Part shown: positions 58,755-64,000 of the stretch, in pieces
Position numbering within the stretch: the first letter of the stretch is position 1
How the letters are laid out: every line of letters begins with the position of its first letter
Origin: DSSB01 sp046346845
GTDB taxonomy: Bacteria > UBA10199 > DSSB01
DNA length: 64,000 nucleotides
NCBI GenBank assembly: GCA_046346845.1
Contig: JAXMHH010000005.1
Span: forward strand, 310,001-374,000
Direction of reading: 5' to 3'
The notes under the pieces: generated by a model
What the model was told of the DNA's origin: nothing
Databases searched by the model: none
What the model saw: only the letters and a program-made list of their open reading frames with translations
Made by a program: the position numbers and the translations under genes

Positions 58755-59603
58755 CTAAAAGAAATAATCCACGTTGAAGTTGAACCCCGCATGCACATCG
58801 CTGAGCAGCGAGGTCGAGGTCTTGGCCAGGGCCACGCCGGATTTGACCCCCAAGGTATCGAGCACCGAGACCTTCGCGCCGAGGGTCGTGATCAGATGCT
58901 CGTTGAGGTAGAGGATGAGGCCCGGCGTGAGATAGGCCTTGGTGGAGCCGCTGCGGAACACGTCGTCCCGGATGCTGGTCGATCCCTGGAAGGCCACGAA
59001 GAGGTGAAGGGGGATCTCCCCCTTCACCAAGGGGATGTTGAAGCCAAGGTTGAAGTCGAAGGTCGGGCTGGCCTCGTCCGCCGCGGCCACGGTGCTGCCC
59101 AAGGTGGTATAAAAATCCACCGGCCCGAGGCCCAACGTGTAGTTGAGGTAGGGCGAGAACAGCACCGTCCCCGCCCCCAGCCCCTTGGGTTCATCTCCCG
59201 TCGGAAAGGAGGTCCCCATGCCCAGCGACAGGTTCATCCGACGCTCCGGCTTGGCCCACAGCAATCCCTTGAAGCTTAAGGCCAGGTCCCCGATCGAATC
59301 GGAGCTCGGCAAAAACTTCTCCCGAATCGAGAGAAAGGGGATACGCATCCCCAGGCTGAAGCGACGGGTAAGGGCGTATTCCCCCGCGAGCTGGTAGCGC
59401 AGGACCTCTCCCAGCGAATCGTCCAGGGAATCGACGGCGAAGGTAAAGGACAAGAAGGTCCTCGGCGGACGCGACGCGGTGGAGAAGGGGTTGTAAAATC
59501 CCGCTGCTCCGCCGCCGTGTCCCGATACGTGGTGCGCCCCAGCATTCCGCGCACCCGCCAGCAGGCAGGACGCGGCGCAGGCCAGCGCCAAAAGGCAACG
59601 CAT
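58755..59603 (-). CDS. Outer-membrane beta-barrel protein with His-rich N-terminus
   Basis: A 282-residue protein. The signal peptide ends at AGAHH. The mature start is His/Gly-rich (HHVSGHGGGAAGF), a possible metal site, and the rest alternates hydrophobic and polar residues in strand pairs (LSLGMGTSFPTGDEPKGLG, FSPYLNYTLGLGPVDFY), ending with FNVDYFF, a barrel-type terminal Phe. It resembles MetA/phenol-pathway-type transporter barrels by eye. Tightly coupled to the lipoprotein gene (10-base gap). Confidence 0.82.
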   Translation of the reverse strand: MRCLLALACAASCLLAGARNAGAHHVSGHGGGAAGFYNPFSTASRPPRTFLSFTFAVDSLDDSLGEVLRYQLAGEYALTRRFSLGMRIPFLSIREKFLPSSDSIGDLALSFKGLLWAKPERRMNLSLGMGTSFPTGDEPKGLGAGTVLFSPYLNYTLGLGPVDFYTTLGSTVAAADEASPTFDFNLGFNIPLVKGEIPLHLFVAFQGSTSIRDDVFRSGSTKAYLTPGLILYLNEHLITTLGAKVSVLDTLGVKSGVALAKTSTSLLSDVHAGFNFNVDYFF

Positions 59604-59682
59604 AAAGGCTCCTGTTCAGGGCGTTCCGCGCCGACGGCGCGGAGGCCCAAAAAGATTATTCAGGTAAGGAAGTTGGTAAGGA

Positions 59683-59810
59683 GGCGGTTGAAAAACTCGA
59701 TGCGAATCGGCCAAAATCCGCCGCCAAAAAAATCCAAAGGATTTTGGGGACTGCCCCTTTGGCATCGACGGATGGGCCCGGCCGACAAGGTTTTTCAACG
59801 GCCGCTTAGG
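59683..59810. repeat. MITE-like inverted-repeat element
   Basis: GGCGGTTGAAAAACTCG (left) and, inverted, GCGGCCGTTGAAAAACC (right) bound about 128 bases with a small internal palindrome AATCCAAAGGATT (59731-59743). The right end overlaps the stop codon of the 59806 gene, as in the element at 39539-39780. The rest of 59604-59682 shows nothing notable. Confidence 0.5.
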
Positions 59811-60252
59811 CCTTGGGAGGTGGAACTTCGAGGCGGGCGATCCCCTCGGCGTGATGGAGGGGGGCCTCGATCGCGAAACTCATGCGTTCGGGGTGGACGA
59901 CCTGCGGTTGAACTTGAGGAAGAAAGGGATCCCCGCGAAAGTCAAGGACCTCCCGCCGCTTCTGCTGCGAGCAATCCGGATTGACCCAAACCGTCGCCGT
60001 CTCGTCGTCGCCTTGGACGAACTGGCCATGATGTCCGAAATGGCCCGCATGACCCATGGCCGCAGGGCCATGGCCCGGCGCGTGGTGATGTTTCTTGAGG
60101 TCGCAACCGTGGATACACTTGCGACCGGAGAGATTGCAGCCGCATTCGGCGTGCTGGTCTAGGGTTAGGGCATAGGAATAAGGATAGGCCTGTCCAAAAC
60201 TGACTAGGGCAAAAAACCAGGCAACCAAGAGTTTTTTCCGGAACAGGCCCAT
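59806..60252 (-). CDS. Small His/Cys-rich secreted protein
   Basis: A 148-residue exported protein. Signal peptide to about residue 30. The mature part contains CGCNLSGRKCIHGCDLKKHH and a His/Gly stretch (HHAPGHGPAAMGHAGHFGHH), both strong candidates for binding copper, zinc or nickel. The second half has no recognised motif. Part of the probable metal-handling cluster 57959-60252. The name and metal are inferred from composition alone. Confidence 0.78.
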   Translation of the reverse strand: MGLFRKKLLVAWFFALVSFGQAYPYSYALTLDQHAECGCNLSGRKCIHGCDLKKHHHAPGHGPAAMGHAGHFGHHGQFVQGDDETATVWVNPDCSQQKRREVLDFRGDPFLPQVQPQVVHPERMSFAIEAPLHHAEGIARLEVPPPKA

Positions 60253-60306
60253 GCCTTGGGGCGGTTAGCGGACGGCCCCAGAGATGTCAAGGAGGCAAAC
60301 TCCAGC

Positions 60307-60951
60307 CTAGGCCTTGCGCACCACCAGCATCACCACGTCTTCCCCCGCCTCGATCAGCTGGATCTGGTAGCCGAAGAGCTCGACCTTGACGGGGCTGGTG
60401 GGCTTGCGGTGGTTCTTGGAGGTGAGGATGATCTCGTTCTCTTCCCCGCCCTGGCTGACCTTGAGGCGCATCCCCACCTCGCCCTCCCCGCCGCAGTCAT
60501 AGCCTCCCTTGCAGAGGGTATTGATGAACTCCGTGCTGCGGAGCTTGAGGGGCTTGGCAGCGTCTCTCAGCACCGCCGTCTGGTTGACGCCGAGCAGGAA
60601 GCTTTGATTGAGCTCGATATTGACCTCGTTGCTGGAGAGGTCCTTGACGGGGGCGAGGTTGCCGGTCGACCGGACACTCGTGGCGGTAAAGACGCCGGGG
60701 CCGCCGGAGCGCCCCTCGACCTCCACGCTGTCGCCTTCCTTGATGTCTTGGAAGGTCGCCTTCCCCTGGACGGTGCTGAAACGGGTGCCGCCGGTGATGT
60801 AGACCCGAGTGACGGGCGGGACATCGAGACCGAAGCTATGGCTGCCGTAATTGACGTTGCGCACGATGCCGCGCAGGGTCTCGGCACGGAGGCCGGCGGA
60901 ACTCAAGCAGAAAACCAGGGCTAGCAGGACTATTTGGGGGAGTTTTCTCAT
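60307..60951 (-). CDS. Secreted protein with OB-fold-like (DUF5666-type) domain
   Basis: A 214-residue exported protein. The signal peptide ends at LRAETL. The N-terminal half (about 24-95) follows the DUF5666-like pattern: LRGIVRNVNYGSHSFGLDV, KEGDSVEVEG, FTATSVR. The C-terminal half has two Cys (LCKGGYDCGG) and basic beta strands. Divergent from the slipin gene with 130 bases between starts. Role unknown. Confidence 0.78.
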   Translation of the reverse strand: MRKLPQIVLLALVFCLSSAGLRAETLRGIVRNVNYGSHSFGLDVPPVTRVYITGGTRFSTVQGKATFQDIKEGDSVEVEGRSGGPGVFTATSVRSTGNLAPVKDLSSNEVNIELNQSFLLGVNQTAVLRDAAKPLKLRSTEFINTLCKGGYDCGGEGEVGMRLKVSQGGEENEIILTSKNHRKPTSPVKVELFGYQIQLIEAGEDVVMLVVRKA

Positions 60952-61081
60952 AGGTGGTGGATACTACTACGGCGCCGGCCATTAAAAAATCCGAAATTTT
61001 CCTTGGAGCGTACCTGGCCTTGCAGTACCTTTTGGCGCATTCGGGCTCGTGTCCAATATCCTTCACGAAGGAGGCCTCGCG

Positions 61082-61939
61082 ATGAAAGCCGTCAATTTCC
61101 TCTTTTTCATCATTTTCTTGGTCATCGGCGAGGTCGTCGCCATCGCGGTCGGCGCCGCGATCCACCCCGCCCTGGGCGGCGTCCTGGGGGTCGGCGCCTT
61201 CTTCCTCGCCCTCCTGCTCGCTATCGCCATCAAGGTGGCCTACCAGTGGGAACGGGCCGTCATCCTGCGACTCGGGAAATACTCCAGCACCAAGGGCCCG
61301 GGGCTCTTTTTCATCATGCCGATCCTCGACACCGCGATCTTCGTCGACACCCGCATCTTGACAATGGACATTCCGGCCCAGCAGGTCATCACTAAGGATA
61401 ACGTCCCGGTCTCGATCAACGGCGTCGTTTACTTCAAGGTCATCAAGGTGGAAGACGCCATCGTCAAGGTCCAAAACTACCGTGTGGCCATGATGCAATA
61501 CGCCCTCACCGTCCTTCGTGACATCATCGGCGAGATGACCCTCGATGAGCTGCTCTCCGAGCGCGAGCGCATCAGCCAGCAGATCGGCAAGGCGGTCGAG
61601 GCCCAAGCCGAGACTTGGGGGCTCGACGTCGACACCATCAAGCTGCAGGACATCGACATGCCGGAAGAATTGAAGAAGATGATGAGCCGCCAGGCCAGCG
61701 CCGAGCGCGAAAAGCGCGCGACGATCACAAAGGCCCTGGGCGACAAAGAGGCGGCCATCAACCTGGCCGCCGCCGCCCAAACCATGGCGGAGAGCCCCGG
61801 CGCCATGCAACTCCGCACCCTGCAGACCATCGACGGCCTCGGGCCCACGGCCTCCAACACCGTGGTGCTGGCGGTGCCGATCGAGCTCATGCAGCTCGCC
61901 AAATACGCCAGCGACAACCTCAAGAAGTCTTCGCAGTAG
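61082..61939 (+). CDS. SPFH/band-7 membrane protein, slipin type
   Basis: A 285-residue protein; start set by AAGGAGGCC and the first hydrophobic segment. Two membrane segments (about 3-25 and 30-53) precede the SPFH domain (about 55-225): QWERAVILRLGKYSSTKGPGL, then VDTRILTMDIPAQQVITKDNV, and the slipin segment IIGEMTLDELLSERERI. A coiled C-terminus (QASAEREKRATITKALGDKE) allows oligomerisation. Slipins organise membrane microdomains. A partner NfeD gene is not adjacent. Confidence 0.95.
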   Translation: MKAVNFLFFIIFLVIGEVVAIAVGAAIHPALGGVLGVGAFFLALLLAIAIKVAYQWERAVILRLGKYSSTKGPGLFFIMPILDTAIFVDTRILTMDIPAQQVITKDNVPVSINGVVYFKVIKVEDAIVKVQNYRVAMMQYALTVLRDIIGEMTLDELLSERERISQQIGKAVEAQAETWGLDVDTIKLQDIDMPEELKKMMSRQASAEREKRATITKALGDKEAAINLAAAAQTMAESPGAMQLRTLQTIDGLGPTASNTVVLAVPIELMQLAKYASDNLKKSSQ

Positions 61940-61943
61940 CCGC

Positions 61944-63221
61944 TTAGGGCCTCAGATCCATCCGCTGGATGCGGTCGTCGCCGAACAGCGAGACGCCGTA
62001 GAGCAGGCCGTCGGCCGGGTTTTGATGGAGGCCGGTCAGGCCTTCGAGGTGGCCGAGATGCTCGTCTTTCACCACCTGGTCGAAGACGTTCAAGGTCAAG
62101 AGGCGCACCCAACCGGCGAAGAACTCATTGTAGATCAGCTTGTTCTTGAACAAACCGTCGTACTGGTCCCCCGTATAATAGGCGGCGACCATGATGGACT
62201 CGCCGGCGTCCGGATTCGGCTCGGGGTCCTGGTCGTTGAAGGTCTCATCTCCGTGGCGGTAGCCATGGAGCGGATCCACAAAATTCGTATTGAACGGCAC
62301 ACAGTCCCCCTCGCAGAGCGGCCAGCCGTAGTTCTCGCCCTGGTTGTAGACGCAATTGATCTCCTCGAAGGTGTTGTTGCCGACGTCCCCCAGGAACAGG
62401 TCATCCTCGTCGTCCAGGACCATGGTGAAGGGATTGCGCAGGCCCCGGACGTAGATCGTCGGTTCGGTGGCACTGACATTCTGTCCGGCCGGCACCGTGT
62501 AATTATTCCCCAGCCCATCGGGGACGGGGACGACGCGGTGGATCTTTCCCAGACGGTTGTCGAGCCGCTGCGCTAATTGGTCGACGGTGCTCGAGCTGGC
62601 CGAGCCTCCGCCGTCCCCCACTCCGATCAGCAAACGCCCCTCCTGGTCGAAGACCAGGCTGCCTCCGTTATGATTGCTGCCGGGGCCAGGGGATTGGGAC
62701 TTGTCGAATTCGATGATGGTCAGGTCCGGGGTCAGGGAAAAGATCCCGGCCGCCGCATTGGCGGAGACCACGAAGCGCTGCACCCGATTCAGGTCGGGAT
62801 TCGAGCCGGCGACCGTGTAATACAGGTAGATATAGCCGTTCGCCGCATAGCCGGGATCGGCAACGACGTTCATCAGGCCTCGCTCCGAACTATCCTGGAC
62901 CGTGGTGATGGAAGCGGGAGCTCCCACCCGCTGAAAGTTTCGGTCGAGGTAATAGACGTCGCCGTTCTTGCTGACCGCGATGGACTCGCCGTTTTTCCCG
63001 GGAAGAAACTCCAAGTCGATCAAATCGAAGGCGATGGAGGCACCCACCGGCGTGAAGACGATTTGATTGGAGACGCTCCCGCCTCCTCCGTTATTGCCCC
63101 CGCCACCATTATTGCCGCCGTTGTTGCCCCCCGGTCCCGCCGCCGGCCCGCCCGAGCCACAGCCCGCGAATAAACCAAAGGCCACCAGACAAGCGGCCAG
63201 GGATTTCCAAAAATTGCGCAT
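61944..63221 (-). CDS. PQQ-dependent sugar dehydrogenase-like lipoprotein
   Basis: A 425-residue lipoprotein with lipobox FAGCGS (Cys 21) and a Gly/Asn low-complexity linker (about 25-50). The rest is a six-bladed propeller of the soluble glucose/aldose dehydrogenase (YliI) type. Visible motifs are the catalytic-histidine region SNHNGGSLVFDQEGRLLIGV, then the Ca/PQQ region YVRGLRNPF, and GDVGNNTFEEIN with GENYGWP. It would oxidise sugars or related compounds, passing electrons to quinone or a cytochrome. Substrate unknown. Confidence 0.88.
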   Translation of the reverse strand: MRNFWKSLAACLVAFGLFAGCGSGGPAAGPGGNNGGNNGGGGNNGGGGSVSNQIVFTPVGASIAFDLIDLEFLPGKNGESIAVSKNGDVYYLDRNFQRVGAPASITTVQDSSERGLMNVVADPGYAANGYIYLYYTVAGSNPDLNRVQRFVVSANAAAGIFSLTPDLTIIEFDKSQSPGPGSNHNGGSLVFDQEGRLLIGVGDGGGSASSSTVDQLAQRLDNRLGKIHRVVPVPDGLGNNYTVPAGQNVSATEPTIYVRGLRNPFTMVLDDEDDLFLGDVGNNTFEEINCVYNQGENYGWPLCEGDCVPFNTNFVDPLHGYRHGDETFNDQDPEPNPDAGESIMVAAYYTGDQYDGLFKNKLIYNEFFAGWVRLLTLNVFDQVVKDEHLGHLEGLTGLHQNPADGLLYGVSLFGDDRIQRMDLRP

Positions 63222-63242
63222 AAGTACCTCGTTATTAAAAAA

Positions 63243-63959
63243 TCATACCGATTCCAGCAGCGAAACAAAGCCCCGCGCCGCCAGCTCGGCACAACGATTC
63301 AAAATAGGGAAATGCCGCGCGGTCAAGGTGTCGCTGTCCCGCCACCGCCCTTCCAGGCCCGCGGCGGCGATCTCGTCCCGGCCCTCCCGATACCAATCCG
63401 CGATCATCTCCGGACTCATCTCGGCATGGAATTGGAATCCATAGGCGCGCTCGCCGTAGCGGAAGGCCTGGTTGAGATAGAGTTCGGAGGAGGCGAGCAA
63501 TTTCGCCCCGGCCGGCAGGTCGAAGGTCTCCCCATGCCATTGGAACATCTCAAGGCGCGGTGGAAAGCCGCCCAGCAGGGCGTCGCCCTGCGCCTCCGGA
63601 CGGATCCACAGGGGATACCAGCCGATTTCCTTGCGCTCCCCGCGGTAGACCCTCATCCCCAATGCTTTCGCCAAAAGCTGCGAGCCCAGGCAGACGCCGA
63701 GGAAGGGGAGATTCGCGCGCAGCGCCGCCTCGATCAGGCGCAGCTCTTCGCGGATGAAGGGGAGCCGTTCGGCGTCGTTGGCGCTCATCGGACCTCCCAT
63801 CACGACGAGGCCGCGGCAGTCCGAGTCGAGCCGCACCGAGCTCAAATCCTCCCGCCAGGAGCAAAAAGTCCGCGTCGCGACGTCCCGGGCCCGAAAGACG
63901 GCCTCGAAGGTCCCCAGCCCTTCGTGGGGGACATGTTGAAAGACGTAGAGTTTTTTCAT
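63243..63959 (-). CDS. Class I glutamine amidotransferase-like protein
   Basis: A 238-residue GATase1 protein of the GMP-synthase-like stand-alone group. The nucleophile Cys lies in FLGVCLGSQLLAKALG (about 94), preceded by VVMGGPMSANDAE; the His and Glu of the triad are in YGFQFHAEMS (about 180). It may be a peptidase, deglycase or transferase-type enzyme; no synthetase subunit is adjacent. The ATG overlaps the stop of an upstream gene (ATGA). Confidence 0.88.
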   Translation of the reverse strand: MKKLYVFQHVPHEGLGTFEAVFRARDVATRTFCSWREDLSSVRLDSDCRGLVVMGGPMSANDAERLPFIREELRLIEAALRANLPFLGVCLGSQLLAKALGMRVYRGERKEIGWYPLWIRPEAQGDALLGGFPPRLEMFQWHGETFDLPAGAKLLASSELYLNQAFRYGERAYGFQFHAEMSPEMIADWYREGRDEIAAAGLEGRWRDSDTLTARHFPILNRCAELAARGFVSLLESV

Positions 63960-64000
63960 AAGAAGGGAAATCCCATGCTCACTCCCGCATTCCAGGCGGA
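63956..64000 (-). CDS. 3' end of an upstream gene (partial)
   Basis: The last 14 codons of a minus-strand gene entering from the right edge (SAWNAGVSMGFPFL then TGA). The stop overlaps the start of the amidotransferase gene by 4 bases (ATGA), which suggests an operon. Only 14 residues are visible; the Gly/aromatic ending could be a membrane or barrel strand, but nothing can be said of the function. Confidence 0.4.
   Translation of the reverse strand, partial: SAWNAGVSMGFPFL

Overview
This is a high-GC, gene-dense chromosomal segment of a Gram-negative, double-membraned bacterium. It encodes a TonB-dependent receptor and TonB, many lipobox lipoproteins, beta-barrel proteins, sigma-54-type promoters, an NtrC-like Fis HTH regulator and C-terminal sorting tails of the Gly-Cys/TM/Arg type best known from Myxococcota. 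Together these point to the deltaproteobacteria in the broad sense (Myxococcota, Bdellovibrionota or related uncultured lineages). I cannot place it more precisely from sequence alone. No rRNA, tRNA, CRISPR array or complete insertion sequence was recognised.

Layout. 1-1432: end of a division/cell-wall cluster (ftsW end, murG). 1300-3250: AT-rich island beginning inside the 3' end of murG and carrying a two-gene ATPase/TOPRIM-like defence candidate. 3255-7001: an aldehyde dehydrogenase and two secreted proteins. 6971-23752: the most unusual region, with a pseudokinase-TPR-Fis regulator, three giant proteins without signal peptides (1979, 1547 and 931 aa) and a small helical protein. 24050-25774: a ComEA-like protein and an AT-rich Fic gene. 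25781-35099: a cobalamin riboswitch, btuB, two propeller-type surface proteins, a third surface lipoprotein, a TPR protein, btuF, a small membrane protein and a TerC-family protein. 35142-40671: a YCF48-like lipoprotein, a TPR relative of the giant proteins, a transglutaminase-like protein, a MITE-like element and two small genes. 40888-49409: an ABC-F ATPase, a fourth giant protein with an embedded methyltransferase, then btuC, a btuD interrupted by one in-frame amber codon, tonB and an Rsm22-like protein. 49396-64000: a beta-helix surface protein, housekeeping genes (two pseudouridine synthases, glutathione synthetase, P-II, slipin, patatin), a His-rich probable metal-handling cluster and a PQQ-dehydrogenase-like lipoprotein.

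Candidate new system. The proteins at 9719-15658, 15665-20308, 20957-23752 and 42728-45463 share a roughly 230-residue hydrophobic Gly/Ala-rich core that opens with a conserved L-x-G-G-G-x-F/L-G motif. Their flanking domains differ: a PD-(D/E)XK nuclease-like end, a long helical repeat region, a coiled coil, and a SAM methyltransferase with membrane segments. A fifth protein (36136-37824) matches the TPR region of the largest one. None has a Sec signal. Strong sigma-54 (-24/-12) promoter matches precede the 1979-aa gene, the TPR relative and a two-gene operon of small proteins (40671-39777), and the regulator gene lies divergent to the largest member. My reading, which is inference, is a sigma-54-controlled regulon of modular effector- or toxin-like proteins.

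Cobalamin uptake is split between two loci: riboswitch-btuB-surface proteins-btuF near 26-34 kb and btuC-btuD-tonB near 45.5-48.2 kb.
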